A stretch of 64,000 nt of DNA from Treponema sp. (GTDB lineage Bacteria; Spirochaetota; Spirochaetia; Treponematales; Treponemataceae): contig JAGBIY010000045.1 of NCBI GenBank assembly GCA_017934745.1, positions 1 to 64,000 on the forward strand. The letters run 5' to 3'. This document shows, piece by piece, positions 42,997-52,694 of this stretch (position 1 is the stretch's first letter; the number at the start of each line of letters is the position of its first letter). The position numbers were made by a program, and so were the translations under genes. Under the pieces are notes generated by a model. That model was not told where the DNA came from and made no database searches. It saw only the letters and a list, made by a program, of their open reading frames with translations.

Positions 42997-43905
42997 ATGA
43001 CAATCAAGCTGTTGCTCTCAGATTACTACACTGATTTGTTGACTGTTGAGCGGCGGTCTGAGTTAACCGCTTTGACATATTCTGAATCCGCTGAGATTTT
43101 TTTGAACTGGCTTGTGGCTGAGGAGTTGAAATTAGCCTCTGTCACAAGCCAGAATCTCATCTACTATCTTCTGTGGCGGCGCAACAGCGGCATAGACGAG
43201 TTGACGATAGCGAAAGACATATCCGCTCTCCGCTCGTTCGGTGCGTATCTTGTGCGAAACGGGTATTGGCAGGAAAACGCCGCGCTCCTTTTGGACAGGC
43301 CGAAAGCTTCCATGTCACTGCCGAAAGTCTTGAGCGTGGAGCAAGTGGAATCTTTGCTTGCTTCCATCGATGTTTCCACTCCGCTCGGTGTCCGCGACAG
43401 GGCATTGTTCGAGCTCATCTATTCTTGCGGCCTCCGCATAAGCGAGGCGGTCTCGTTGAAAATCGAAAATCTGCATATAAACGAAAAACTTGTCATTGTC
43501 CGTGGAAAAGGCGACAAGGAACGCATGGTTCCGTTCGGGGAGTCCGCGAAGGCGTGGCTGTGTGCGTATCTGCAGGTTCGGCCTGGCTTGGTGAAGGGAA
43601 GGGCAGTTCCTGAAGTTTTCGTCAATTTCAGGGGAAAGCCGCTGAGCAGAAAAGGAGTTTGGAAGAATTTCCAAAACATGGAGGCCGCAAGCGGGGTTTC
43701 GGCTAAAGTACACACGCTCCGTCATTCCTTCGCGACTCATCTTCTGGCAGGCGGCATGGACTTGCGTTCTGTGCAGGAGCTTCTTGGGCATTCGGATCTT
43801 GCGACGACGACGATATACACGCATGTCGAGAACAGGCAGCTTCGTGAAGGCCACAGAAAGTTTTTCCCGGGACACTCCAAGGACGGTGCTTCTACTGGGG
43901 ATTGA
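42997..43905 (+). CDS. xerD: Tyrosine recombinase, XerD-like
   Basis: This 302-residue tyrosine recombinase has all active-site residues: Arg in SCGLRISEA, Lys in VRGKGDKERM, HxxR in HTLRHSFATHLL, His in LLGHSDLATTTIYTH and the final Tyr. With a partner it should resolve chromosome dimers at dif. The C-terminus (REGHRKFFPGHS) is more XerD-like. It starts four bases after ftsZ, with AGGGAT close upstream, so it is probably expressed with the division genes, which makes sense for dimer resolution at the septum. Confidence 0.85.
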   Translation: MTIKLLLSDYYTDLLTVERRSELTALTYSESAEIFLNWLVAEELKLASVTSQNLIYYLLWRRNSGIDELTIAKDISALRSFGAYLVRNGYWQENAALLLDRPKASMSLPKVLSVEQVESLLASIDVSTPLGVRDRALFELIYSCGLRISEAVSLKIENLHINEKLVIVRGKGDKERMVPFGESAKAWLCAYLQVRPGLVKGRAVPEVFVNFRGKPLSRKGVWKNFQNMEAASGVSAKVHTLRHSFATHLLAGGMDLRSVQELLGHSDLATTTIYTHVENRQLREGHRKFFPGHSKDGASTGD

Positions 43906-44034
43906 CAGCTTTTTATGAAAGACCGTGCATGTTTGTTCAAAAAAAACGGAAAATTCTGTAGATTGACTGAATGATTTTTGCACAAAATGAAAAAAATTTG
44001 GTAACTATATATGGAATCAATTTGGAGAAAAAAA

Positions 44035-44775
44035 ATGAAAGCAGCTAGAAAAATAGGAATGACAATTTTGGCGGTCGCGCTCGCTTCGTTCGCATTCAGC
44101 GGATGCACGAAATCTGACAAGCAGATAAGGCGGATGCAGAGGATGGAGGAAGGTGTCGACTCTCCGTCAACCGAGGCTGAACTGAAGGAGGCCATAAAGA
44201 AGTATCAGGAGCGCGTGAACGATGTGCAGCTGGCGAATTCCCAGGTGGGAATCTGGTACAAACTCCTCGCGACACGCTATTTGGATGCGAAAATGTACGG
44301 CGAGGCCTTGAAGAATTTCCAGATGGCTCTTCAGTACTATCCGGCGAACCAGAATCTGTACTATTGGACAGGCGTCTGCGCCAGCTACATGGCCCACGCT
44401 TCCCTCGACTTCAACGCGACAGGCTCGACCGAGGAGCGTGACAATTACCTTTCCCTCTCCGAAACGTCGTTCCTCCGTGCCATTTCAATCGAACCCCACT
44501 ACGCGAAGGCTCTCTACAGTCTGGGCGTGCTCTATGTCTGGGAGCTTCACCAGTACGAGAAGGCCATTCCGTACCTTGAGACGCTCTGCAACGATCAGAA
44601 GCGCGACACGGACGCCATGACAGTTTTGGCTGCTGCGTATTATGGAAATTTCGATTATGAGAAGGCCATTTCCATGTATGACAAGATAATAGCAACGACA
44701 AAACTTGAGTCGAAGAAGGCCGAGGCCGAGGCGAACAAGAAAATCGTCATGGACAAAGCCTATGCTTCAAAATGA
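44035..44775 (+). CDS. TPR-repeat lipoprotein
   Basis: This 246-residue lipoprotein has a hydrophobic leader ending in FAFSGCTKSD (a good lipobox). Its helical repeats are ARYLDAKMYGEALKNFQMALQYYP-like, ALYSLGVLYVWELHQYEKAIPYLETL and AAAYYGNFDYEKAISMYDKI, clear TPRs. GGAG precedes the ATG at 44035, which I prefer over 44011. Its last 14 bases overlap dprA, so the two are coupled, although an obvious functional link is missing. Confidence 0.75.
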   Translation: MKAARKIGMTILAVALASFAFSGCTKSDKQIRRMQRMEEGVDSPSTEAELKEAIKKYQERVNDVQLANSQVGIWYKLLATRYLDAKMYGEALKNFQMALQYYPANQNLYYWTGVCASYMAHASLDFNATGSTEERDNYLSLSETSFLRAISIEPHYAKALYSLGVLYVWELHQYEKAIPYLETLCNDQKRDTDAMTVLAAAYYGNFDYEKAISMYDKIIATTKLESKKAEAEANKKIVMDKAYASK

Positions 44776-45787
44776 GTCCGACTTCAATCTTCTGAAAAAA
44801 ATTTCGGTTTCAGACATCTCTTTCCTGTCGTTGGACGAGAAGATTGCCTTTGAAAAATACCTTGACGGCATAAGGGACAGAAGCGGTTTCGATGATGTCT
44901 TCAAGAAAATCAGGGAGATTTCCAGGGATGAGATTTCCGAGGTCGTCGGTCGCAGGATAACCCGCGCTTCATGGAACGGAGAGGAGAACTTGAAGAAGTC
45001 TGTCATGTCGAAAAAGATAATTGACGGCTTCATGATAAATTCCGTCTTTTATGGGGATTCCAATTTTCCCGCCATGTTGTCAAAATCTACAGAGATGGCG
45101 GATCCTCCTTATTCGATTTTCTACAGGGGAAATCTTTCCATCCTTGAGCGGCCGTGTGTCTCTGTTGTCGGGACGAGGCGAGCCAATATGGCGGCGTTGA
45201 AGGCGGCGTTCGATTTTTCAAAGGACGCTTGCGATGACGGAGAGACTGTTGTCAGTGGTCTGGCGTTCGGAATCGACATCGAATCCCACAAGGGGGCTTT
45301 GGCTTCAAAGGATTCGGCGACTGTGGCGGTTCTTCCGGGGGGAATCGACACCATAGTCCCAAGCTCCCATGCAAAGTACGCCGCAAAAATCATTGAGCGG
45401 GGAGGCGTTGTAATGAGCGAATACGTTCCCGGCACTCCTGCCGAGAAATTCAGGTTCGTGCAGCGGAACAGAATCGTTGCCGCGCTCTCTCCGGCGACTG
45501 TCGTCGTACAGGCTCCGGCCGGGAGCGGCTCCATGATTACTGCCGGCTTGGCGCTTGGGTACAACAGGAGTGTCTTCATCCACGAGGCTGCCTTCAACGG
45601 CCAGTCGGCAAAACTTGACGAAGTGGTCAGAAATCGCCTTTTGGAGGATGTGAGGCTTGGCGTGAAGACGAAAAAGTCCGTCGCAGGAAAAATCGACAAT
45701 TCTCCTGTAGCGTTCGTCGCTTCTGGAGCCGAAGTCGTTTCTTCGTACAACGAGTACAAAGAAAAACTTTATGTGTCGAGAATATAA
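44762..45787 (+). CDS. dprA: DNA processing protein DprA (Smf)
   Basis: This 341-residue protein is DprA, which binds incoming single-stranded DNA and loads RecA during transformation; it is also kept by many bacteria not known to be competent. The Rossmann-like core has VSVVGTRRAN, VSGLAFGIDIESHKGAL, VAVLPGGIDTIVPSSHAKYA, GVVMSEYVPGTPAEKFRFVQRNRIVAALS and VVQAPAGSGSMITA. I see no C-terminal winged helix. It overlaps the TPR lipoprotein and precedes topA, an order also known from Bacillus. Confidence 0.93.
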   Translation: MLQNESDFNLLKKISVSDISFLSLDEKIAFEKYLDGIRDRSGFDDVFKKIREISRDEISEVVGRRITRASWNGEENLKKSVMSKKIIDGFMINSVFYGDSNFPAMLSKSTEMADPPYSIFYRGNLSILERPCVSVVGTRRANMAALKAAFDFSKDACDDGETVVSGLAFGIDIESHKGALASKDSATVAVLPGGIDTIVPSSHAKYAAKIIERGGVVMSEYVPGTPAEKFRFVQRNRIVAALSPATVVVQAPAGSGSMITAGLALGYNRSVFIHEAAFNGQSAKLDEVVRNRLLEDVRLGVKTKKSVAGKIDNSPVAFVASGAEVVSSYNEYKEKLYVSRI

Positions 45788-45826
45788 GAATAGATAAAAA
45801 TGAAAAACAAATGAAAGAGGATATTC

Positions 45827-48052
45827 ATGAGCAAGACTGCTGAATCAGAATCTTCTATAACAAATGCCGAAACGAAAAAAGCGAAGTCGTCCAAGACGAA
45901 AGCTGCCAAAAAGTCCGCGAAGTCGTCCAAGACGAAAAAACAGACTCTTGTGATAGTCGAGTCTCCTGCGAAGGCTACGACAATCGAGAAATATCTAGGA
46001 AAAGGCTACACGGTAAAAGCGTCGATGGGGCATCTGATTGATTTGCCGAAGTCGAGGATGGCCGTGGACGTCGACAACAACTTCCAGCCCGAATACATAA
46101 CCGTGCGCGGTCGGGCGAAGCTTTTGAAGGAGCTTCAGAAAGACGCGAAAAAGTCTGACCGCGTGCTCCTTGCCTCCGATAACGACCGCGAGGGAGAGGC
46201 TATCGCATGGCACTTGAACCGTGCCTTGAAGGACAAAACGACCGCCGACATAAAGAGAATCGTCTTCAATGAAATTACGCCTGTCGCGATAAAAGAGGCC
46301 GTGAAAAATCCGGGGGAGATTGACGAGTCCAAGGTGAACGCGCAGAAGGCCCGCCGTGTCCTCGATCGCCTTGTGGGGTACAATCTGAGCCCGCTTTTGT
46401 GGGAGAAAGTGAAGAACGGCTTGAGCGCGGGCCGTGTGCAGTCCGTCGCGTTGAAGCTCATCTGCGACCGCGAGGACGAGGTCGAGAAATTCATACCTGA
46501 GGAGTATTGGACTCTGGAGGCCGATTTCTCAAAGGGAAAGACAACGTTCACTTCTCAGCTTGTCCAGTACAAGGGTGAGAAGCCGAACTTGAAGTCCGAG
46601 GCCGAAGTAAAAAAGATAATCGACGAAATCCAGAATTCCGAGTGCAAAGTCGTGGACGTGAAAGTGACCGAGAAGACTGTTCGGCCGAAGCCTCCGTTCA
46701 CGACCAGCAAGATGCAGCAGGCGGCCGCGAACAGACTCGGATTCAACTCCAGAAAGACGATGCAGATTGCCCAGCAGCTCTACGAGGGCATCCAGATGGG
46801 AACGAACCGCGTCGGTCTCATCTCCTATATGCGTACCGATTCCGTGAGAATATCGCAGACTGCCTTGGACGAAGTCCGCGAGTGGATTTCCGCGAACCAC
46901 CCTGCCGAACTTCCTGCCGAGCCTATAAGCTACTCTGTTGGAAAGGGGGCGCAGGACGCTCATGAATGTATCCGTCCGACATATTCAAAGTACACTCCAG
47001 ACGATGTGAAGGAGTATCTCACAAGGGATCAGTTGCGCCTGTACACGTTGATTTGGGAGAAATTCGTATCGTGCCAGATGACGAACGCAAAGACCGCGAC
47101 GACGAGCGTGGACATCAAGGCTGGAGACGCTCTTTTCCGCGTTTCTTCCAGCAAGCTCATAGAGAAGGGATTCTACAAAGTCGTGCGCACTCTCTCCTCA
47201 AAGGACGAGGTGTCTGGAAACCTTCCTTCGCTCAAAAAGGACGAAGTTCTCTCTTCCAGTCACAAATTCTACCCGGAGCAGCATTTCACGCAGGGGCCTG
47301 CGAGATTCACCGACGCTTCGATGGTCAAGGTTCTTGAAGAGAGGGGAATCGGCCGCCCTTCGACGTACGCTCCGATAATTTCTACTTTGCTCGACAGATA
47401 CTATGTCCAGCGCAGCAACAAGCAGCTTGTTCCGACAGAGCTTGGCCGCATGATATGCAAGATTCTTGTCGAGGCGTTCCCCGGTGTCATAAACGAGGGC
47501 TTCACGGCCGAGGTGGAGACGAAGCTTGACGAGGTAGAGAAGAACAACATCGTCTGGAACAATTTCATAGGCGATTTCTACGGACCGTTCAAGAAGCGGA
47601 TTGACGAGGTCGAGCGGTCTCAGGAGTCCATAAAGGGATTTTTGGACGAGACGACGGACAAGATTTGCGAGAAGTGCGGAAAGCCCATGATGAAGAAACT
47701 CGGACGTTTCGGATATTTCCTTGCGTGCTCCGGTTTCCCTGAGTGCAAGAACGCGAAGTCCATTCCGTTGGCGAAATGCCCTGTGGACGGCTGCGACGGC
47801 GAAATCGTCGAGAGAAAGTCGAAGGGTAGGGGGCGTTCATTCTTCGGCTGCTCGAACTATCCGAAGTGCAGCTTCCTGTCGCATTTCAAGCCGATTGTCG
47901 GTTCCGTCTGCCCGAAGTGCGGCTGGTTTCTCGTCGAGAAATTCGACAAGAAGAACGGAACATACAAATCCTGCATCAATCCCGCTTGCGATTATCTCCA
48001 TTCCGAGACTGACGAGGAGAAAATTGAGAATCTTGCCGATTCTGAGGACTGA
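45827..48052 (+). CDS. topA: DNA topoisomerase I
   Basis: This 741-residue type IA topoisomerase relaxes negative supercoils. A Lys/Ser/Thr-rich N-terminal extension of about 38 residues precedes the Toprim domain (LVIVESPAKATTIEKYLG, ASDNDREGEAIAWHL). The catalytic Tyr is in ISYMRTDS near residue 334. The C-terminus has three zinc-ribbon modules, the first two with four cysteines each and the last ending in CINPACDY. AGAGGAT is placed seven bases before the ATG. Its TGA shares one base with the next ATG. Confidence 0.97.
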   Translation: MSKTAESESSITNAETKKAKSSKTKAAKKSAKSSKTKKQTLVIVESPAKATTIEKYLGKGYTVKASMGHLIDLPKSRMAVDVDNNFQPEYITVRGRAKLLKELQKDAKKSDRVLLASDNDREGEAIAWHLNRALKDKTTADIKRIVFNEITPVAIKEAVKNPGEIDESKVNAQKARRVLDRLVGYNLSPLLWEKVKNGLSAGRVQSVALKLICDREDEVEKFIPEEYWTLEADFSKGKTTFTSQLVQYKGEKPNLKSEAEVKKIIDEIQNSECKVVDVKVTEKTVRPKPPFTTSKMQQAAANRLGFNSRKTMQIAQQLYEGIQMGTNRVGLISYMRTDSVRISQTALDEVREWISANHPAELPAEPISYSVGKGAQDAHECIRPTYSKYTPDDVKEYLTRDQLRLYTLIWEKFVSCQMTNAKTATTSVDIKAGDALFRVSSSKLIEKGFYKVVRTLSSKDEVSGNLPSLKKDEVLSSSHKFYPEQHFTQGPARFTDASMVKVLEERGIGRPSTYAPIISTLLDRYYVQRSNKQLVPTELGRMICKILVEAFPGVINEGFTAEVETKLDEVEKNNIVWNNFIGDFYGPFKKRIDEVERSQESIKGFLDETTDKICEKCGKPMMKKLGRFGYFLACSGFPECKNAKSIPLAKCPVDGCDGEIVERKSKGRGRSFFGCSNYPKCSFLSHFKPIVGSVCPKCGWFLVEKFDKKNGTYKSCINPACDYLHSETDEEKIENLADSED

Positions 48053-49032
48053 TGGAAGCCGGCGGCATTTTTGAGAAGCGCGCGCCCGAAACTTTCCGTT
48101 CCGATGGTGGAAACGGAAAATGCCTGAGCGATTGCGTCTCGGAGTATCTTGTGTATCTCAGAAGCGTCCTAGTCCTTTCCGACAACACTGTGTCCGCGTA
48201 CGGAAACGATCTTGGGCAGTTTTTGGAAATGCCCTGGATCGACGGAAAAGCGGATGTCCGTTCGGTGAGGACAGAGCACCTTAGGCAGTGCATTGGGGAG
48301 CTTTCGAGGAAAAAGCGCGCCGCATCGAGCATTAATCGTTTCATAGCGGCTTTCCGTTCGATGTTCGCATATTGCAGGAAAGTCGGCTACATCGACGTGA
48401 ACCCCGCCCTTGCCGTGAAGTCCGTGAAGGCTCCCAAACGCCTTCCTCGGTTCATGACGCAGGCGGAAGTCGACGAATTGTGCGCGCAGCCGTCCGTCAA
48501 CGAGATTTTGTGGGAGAAGAGGGACCGCGCGCTTTTCGAGATGATGTATTCCAGCGGCTGCCGTGTCAGCGAAATCTCCGGCATGAGCCTTTCCGACGTG
48601 TCTCCGGATTTTTCACAGGCGGTCGTGACAGGAAAGGGGCGCAAGGACCGCATCGTCTATTTCGGGGACGACGCTGTGAAAGCGATGAGGGAATACATCG
48701 AAGACAGGAAAGTCCGTTTCGGGATGTTGAACCTCCAAACGGAGAAGTCCTTTTTTGTGAACCAGAACGGCACCAGGCTTTCCGTGCGCGGAATTTCCTA
48801 TATTCTTGCAAGGTATTCGGGAGAGGAGGGGACGAACCACCATGTTTCTCCCCACGCGTTCAGGCACACTTTCGCGACCGCATTGGTCACGAACGGTGCG
48901 GACGTTAGGCTTGTGCAGGAGCTTCTTGGACATTCGAGCATATCGACGACACAGCGGTACACGCACATAAGCACAGAGAAAATGATTGAACTATACAACA
49001 AAGCCCATCCACATGGAGGAGACAAGAAATGA
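48052..49032 (+). CDS. xerC: Tyrosine recombinase, XerC/CodV-like
   Basis: This 326-residue recombinase has a SAM-like N-domain and the catalytic residues Arg ([11 protein letters not shown]), Lys ([10 protein letters not shown]), HxxR ([11 protein letters not shown]), His ([15 protein letters not shown]) and Tyr. The end ([10 protein letters not shown]) resembles XerC/CodV. It is sandwiched between topA (TGATG overlap) and hslV (ATGA overlap), matching the position of codV in Bacillus. An N-terminal extension of about 25 residues precedes the usual start. Together with the gene at 42997 it gives the expected Xer pair. Confidence 0.87.
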   Translation: MEAGGIFEKRAPETFRSDGGNGKCLSDCVSEYLVYLRSVLVLSDNTVSAYGNDLGQFLEMPWIDGKADVRSVRTEHLRQCIGELSRKKRAASSINRFIAAFRSMFAYCRKVGYIDVNPALAVKSVKAPKRLPRFMTQAEVDELCAQPSVNEILWEKRDRALFEMMYSSGCRVSEISGMSLSDVSPDFSQAVVTGKGRKDRIVYFGDDAVKAMREYIEDRKVRFGMLNLQTEKSFFVNQNGTRLSVRGISYILARYSGEEGTNHHVSPHAFRHTFATALVTNGADVRLVQELLGHSSISTTQRYTHISTEKMIELYNKAHPHGGDKK

Positions 49033-49601
49033 ACGAAGACGTGAAGATACGGAGCACGACCGTCATAGCCGTGAAACGGGACGGTAGGGTCGCAATGGCC
49101 GGGGACGGACAGGTGACTCTCGGAAACACCGTGTGCAAGGGAAATGCCCGCAAGGTCAGGAAAATCTACAACGGCAAGGTCCTCACCGGGTTCGCCGGAA
49201 GTGTCGCGGACGCCTTCACTTTGCTCGACAAATTTGAGGAAAAGTTGAAGGAGCACAGCGGCGACATGACAAGGGCCGCCGTGGAGCTTGCGAAAATGTG
49301 GAGGACGGAGCGGAGTCTCCAGAAGCTTGAGGCCATGCTTTTGGTCGCCGATTCTTCAAAGATTCTGCTTATTTCGGGTGACGGAAACGTGATTGAGCCT
49401 GAGTACAGCGTCCTCGGAGACGGATCGAGCGAGAACTACGCGCTCGCGATTGGTTCGGGCGGTAACTACGCCTATTCGGCCGCGCTCGCGCTTTTGAATT
49501 CGTCGAACCTGTCCGCCAGGGAAATCGCCGAGAAAAGCTTGAGGATAGCCGGAAAAATCTGCATATACACGAACGACCACATAACTGTCGAAGAATTGTG
49601 A
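49029..49601 (+). CDS. hslV: ATP-dependent protease subunit HslV
   Basis: This 190-residue peptidase subunit of HslUV (ClpYQ) has the catalytic Thr in [13 protein letters not shown] after a propeptide of about nine residues, then [31 protein letters not shown] and [12 protein letters not shown]. Dodecamers degrade unfolded proteins fed by HslU. GGAGGAG lies about eight bases before the ATG, and the ATG overlaps the xerC stop. Confidence 0.96.
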   Translation: MNEDVKIRSTTVIAVKRDGRVAMAGDGQVTLGNTVCKGNARKVRKIYNGKVLTGFAGSVADAFTLLDKFEEKLKEHSGDMTRAAVELAKMWRTERSLQKLEAMLLVADSSKILLISGDGNVIEPEYSVLGDGSSENYALAIGSGGNYAYSAALALLNSSNLSAREIAEKSLRIAGKICIYTNDHITVEEL

Positions 49602-49625
49602 TATAAAAACGGAAGGAAAGGTAAA

Positions 49626-51032
49626 TTGGAAGGACTTACACCAAAACAGATTGTCGAAAAACTCGACCAGTACATCATCGGACAGGAGAATGCGAAGAAA
49701 TCGGTGGCTGTCGCCCTCAGAAACAGGTTGCGCCGAATCCAGCTTCCGCCTGAAATAAAAGACGAGGTGGCTCCGAAGAACATCTTGATGATCGGCCCTA
49801 CCGGTGTCGGAAAGACGGAGATTGCGAGGAGGCTCGCGAAGCTTGTCAACGCTCCGTTCATAAAGGTCGAGGCCACAAAGTACACGGAAGTCGGATATGT
49901 CGGACGCGACGTTGAGAGCATGGTGCGCGACTTGATGGCCGTCGGCTTCAACAATGTCAAGCGCGAAATCGAGGAGTCCATGAGAAAGGACGCGGAGCCT
50001 CGCATTGAGGAGCGGCTCTTGGACTTGCTTTTGCCGGGTTCCGAGTCTGACGGTTCTGTCGTGGAGGACGGCGGCGTCGAAGGAAAGGATGAAGCGAATC
50101 TTCCTTCCGAAGTGGAAGGCGGCAAGCCGAAGTCGACTGTTTCCCCTGAGACTCGCGAGAAATTCCGCCAGTGGCTCCGTGAAGGGAAGCTTGAGGACAG
50201 GCAGGTGGAGCTTGTCGTGAACAAGACCCGCGGGAATTCAAGTGTCGGAATGGGGTTTTTCGCGGGCGGAAGTCTCGATGATTTGCAGAGCGGGATGATG
50301 GACATCCAGGACATGCTTTCTGGACGGAACAAGAAAAGGCGCATGGTTTCGGTCAAGGAAGCCAGGAAGATTGTCGAGGAGGAAGTCCTCGATTCAATGA
50401 TTGATGCCGACAATGTTGCCGACATAGCGAAGGAGCGCGTCGAACAGAGCGGAATCATCTTCATCGACGAAATCGACAAGATAGCGACAAAGAACGCTTC
50501 GTCGAGCGGGCAGGTCAGCCGGGAAGGCGTTCAAAGGGACATACTGCCGATTGTCGAAGGCTCCAAGGTCAATACGAAATTCGGCGTTGTCGACACTACC
50601 CACATTCTTTTCATAGCCGCGGGCGCGTTCAGCCTTTCGGCGCCTAGCGATTTGATACCTGAACTTCAGGGAAGGTTCCCGCTCCGCGTAGAGCTGGACT
50701 CCCTTACGAAAGCCGAGTTCAGGCGCATTCTCCTTGAGCCTAGGAACGCTCTCACGAAGCAGTACGTTTCGCTTCTTGAGACCGAGGGCGTGAAAATCGT
50801 CTTCACCGACGACGCAATCGACAGGATGAGCTTCCTCGCCGAGGAAGTCAACGCGAAGAGCGAGAACATCGGAGCGCGCCGCCTGCACACGATAATGGAG
50901 AAGGTCCTTGAGGAAATCAGTTTCGACGCGGACGAGCATTCCGGCGAGACGATAACGATAGACGAGGCGTATGTGAACAAGAGGCTGAGCGATGTCGTTC
51001 AGGATCAGGATCTCTCTCGTTATATTTTGTAG
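49626..51032 (+). CDS. hslU: ATP-dependent protease ATPase subunit HslU
   Basis: This 468-residue AAA+ unfoldase feeds HslV. It has LTPKQIVEKLDQYIIGQENAKKSVAVALRNR, Walker [38 protein letters not shown] and Walker B IIFIDEIDKIA. A variable I-domain (about 130-240) and the C-terminal RYIL tail that docks in HslV are present. The start is TTG at 49626, preceded by AAGGAAAGG, with no in-frame ATG nearby. It ends the dprA-topA-xerC-hslVU run. Confidence 0.96.
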   Translation: MEGLTPKQIVEKLDQYIIGQENAKKSVAVALRNRLRRIQLPPEIKDEVAPKNILMIGPTGVGKTEIARRLAKLVNAPFIKVEATKYTEVGYVGRDVESMVRDLMAVGFNNVKREIEESMRKDAEPRIEERLLDLLLPGSESDGSVVEDGGVEGKDEANLPSEVEGGKPKSTVSPETREKFRQWLREGKLEDRQVELVVNKTRGNSSVGMGFFAGGSLDDLQSGMMDIQDMLSGRNKKRRMVSVKEARKIVEEEVLDSMIDADNVADIAKERVEQSGIIFIDEIDKIATKNASSSGQVSREGVQRDILPIVEGSKVNTKFGVVDTTHILFIAAGAFSLSAPSDLIPELQGRFPLRVELDSLTKAEFRRILLEPRNALTKQYVSLLETEGVKIVFTDDAIDRMSFLAEEVNAKSENIGARRLHTIMEKVLEEISFDADEHSGETITIDEAYVNKRLSDVVQDQDLSRYIL

Positions 51033-51052
51033 GTTTGACAGAGCTTAAAAAA

Positions 51053-51081
51053 TTGCAGTTTGAAACAATATGGACTATAAT
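51053..51081 (+). promoter_or_regulatory. Promoter of the FHA-domain gene
   Basis: TTGCAG (51053-51058), a 17-base spacer and a perfect TATAAT (51076-51081) end seven bases before the ATG at 51089. There is no Shine-Dalgarno sequence, so the mRNA should begin at or beside the start codon. Confidence 0.65.
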
Positions 51082-51088
51082 TTGAACT

Positions 51089-51433
51089 ATGGAACAAACA
51101 ATCATGTCATCTAGCCCTGTTGGGCAGCATTTGGAGAAAATCGCCGAAGGCGCTCCAGTCTCTTACCTTACGTTCAACAAGCAGAAAATAAGCCTTGTTG
51201 CGAAAATGACAATCGGAAGGAATCCCGATTGCACAATCGTTGTGGACGACAAGCTTGCAAGCCGCGTCCATGCCACAATCCAAAAAATCAAGGATGTCTA
51301 CTTCGTCAAAGACGAGGGCAGCACGAACGGCACATTCTTGAACGGTCACAGAATCGCTGACGGCGACAATTGGACCAAACTGAACCCTGGCGACAAAATC
51401 ACCATCGGTTCTGCTACTTTGGTTTTGGCATAA
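51089..51433 (+). CDS. Stand-alone FHA-domain protein
   Basis: This 114-residue protein consists almost entirely of a forkhead-associated domain, which binds phosphothreonine peptides. It has the ligand-contacting residues MTIGRNPDCTIVV, ASRVHATI and STNGTFLNGHRI. There is no membrane segment or second domain. It has its own promoter and terminator and is followed by a phosphoesterase and a Ser/Thr kinase, so it probably reads marks made by that kinase. That link is inferred from position. Confidence 0.88.
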   Translation: MEQTIMSSSPVGQHLEKIAEGAPVSYLTFNKQKISLVAKMTIGRNPDCTIVVDDKLASRVHATIQKIKDVYFVKDEGSTNGTFLNGHRIADGDNWTKLNPGDKITIGSATLVLA

Positions 51434-51438
51434 AAAAA

Positions 51439-51475
51439 TCGCCTGGGGAACTATGCTGCTTCTCAGGCGTTTTTT
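51439..51475 (+). terminator. Terminator after the FHA gene
   Basis: CGCCTG (51440-51445) pairs with CAGGCG (51464-51469), followed by six T. A-rich sequence on the left could let it work on the minus strand as well. Confidence 0.8.
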
Positions 51476-51497
51476 GTGCTGCTAGTGGTAGGAAATT

Positions 51498-52598
51498 TTG
51501 CTTTCAACATCAGAAATACGGAATCAGATAAAAAACATTCTCGACAACCATAATCTGCCGAAATACGACATTTTCGTCTCGTCATGCAACGAGGCAACAT
51601 CCGTTTTGGAGACGGAGGATTCCTCGTACCGCGCTCTCGATGCCGTGGGCGGAGCGGGTGGGCTTCTTGATTTTACATCGCCGAAATACAATGGCATTCC
51701 CGTCGTTGTCATGCCGGATTTGCACGCAAGGGGATATTTTGTGCTCGACCTGCTCGATTTCATCGTCCCTGATTGCGGAAAGTCGGTTCTTCAGCTGCTT
51801 TGCGAGAAGCGTCTCATAGTCTGCTGCGTGGGCGACATTTTCCATGCGGAAGCGCGCGCCAGAGACAGGTGGAAGCTAGCCTATGAGGATTTTTGCGCCT
51901 ACTACTACGACGGCGAGGATTCGTCCCGCTTCTCGGAAAGCCGAGCAATGCAGGATGAGATGCGCGAGAATCTTTCCCTTTTGGAAATCCTGTTTTTGCT
52001 GAAGAAATCGTTTCCCGAGCATTTCCATGTGTTGAAGGGGAACCACGAGAACATAAAGAACGCGACATACGAGCCTGGTGAGAACTTGGATTTCGGAAAC
52101 AGGGGGTTCAGGAAATTCTGCGAGGAAGGAATCATGTGCTCCGAATTCGTGCGGATTTTTTATGACGAGGTCGTCCTCCACTGCATAAGCGGATTCGAAA
52201 TGTCGCTTCCCCTGTGCGCTGTTTTCAAGAATTGCGTGGTTAGCCATGCAGAACCTTCCCGCGTTTTCACCAGAGAGGAAATCGTGAACGGGAGGGCGAG
52301 CGACGATGTGGTGTTCGGACTTACATGGACGGCGAACGATGCTGTCTCAGCCAACACGGTCGACGGCACGATGAAGAATCTGTACAAGTGCGGATTGTTC
52401 AGCGTTTTGTCGAACCCGTTGAAGAATTCCGTCTGGATAGCCGGACACAGACCTGTCCCCGATGTCTATCTGACTCGTCAAAACGGGCGGTTCATCCAGA
52501 TTCACAATCCAGAAATGGAGTATGTGTCGCTTGTCCGCTTCGGAAAAAAATTCAATCCCGATTCGGACATATACGATGTCTGTCCGAAAAAGGTCTGA
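51498..52598 (+). CDS. Calcineurin-like metallophosphoesterase
   Basis: This 366-residue protein has all the metal-binding motifs of the calcineurin-like superfamily in order: VVMPDLHARGYF, VCCVGDIFHAEARARD, HVLKGNHENI, CVVSHAEPSR and WIAGHRPV. Whether it removes phosphate from proteins, nucleotides or other esters is unknown; PPP-type protein phosphatases share this fold and similar motifs. It starts at TTG 51498, four bases after AGGA. Its place between an FHA protein and a Ser/Thr kinase suggests a protein-phosphatase role. Confidence 0.82.
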   Translation: MLSTSEIRNQIKNILDNHNLPKYDIFVSSCNEATSVLETEDSSYRALDAVGGAGGLLDFTSPKYNGIPVVVMPDLHARGYFVLDLLDFIVPDCGKSVLQLLCEKRLIVCCVGDIFHAEARARDRWKLAYEDFCAYYYDGEDSSRFSESRAMQDEMRENLSLLEILFLLKKSFPEHFHVLKGNHENIKNATYEPGENLDFGNRGFRKFCEEGIMCSEFVRIFYDEVVLHCISGFEMSLPLCAVFKNCVVSHAEPSRVFTREEIVNGRASDDVVFGLTWTANDAVSANTVDGTMKNLYKCGLFSVLSNPLKNSVWIAGHRPVPDVYLTRQNGRFIQIHNPEMEYVSLVRFGKKFNPDSDIYDVCPKKV

Positions 52599-52694
52599 AA
52601 TCAGAATCTTTGGAAAAATGGGGACTTTCCAAAAAACTGAGTTTTTTCGGAAAATCCTGTATTAATAAAAAAAGTTATAATCATGGAGAAAAAA

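Noticed and set aside
41505..43007. 500-codon frame antisense to ftsZ
   Set aside because: It covers a certain ftsZ gene, is Leu/Arg/Val-biased without motifs, and has no ribosome site.
42997..49032. Phage or integron integrases
   Set aside because: Two tyrosine recombinases are present, but their size, active sites and core-gene contexts fit XerC/XerD. There are no att repeats, cargo genes or other phage genes.
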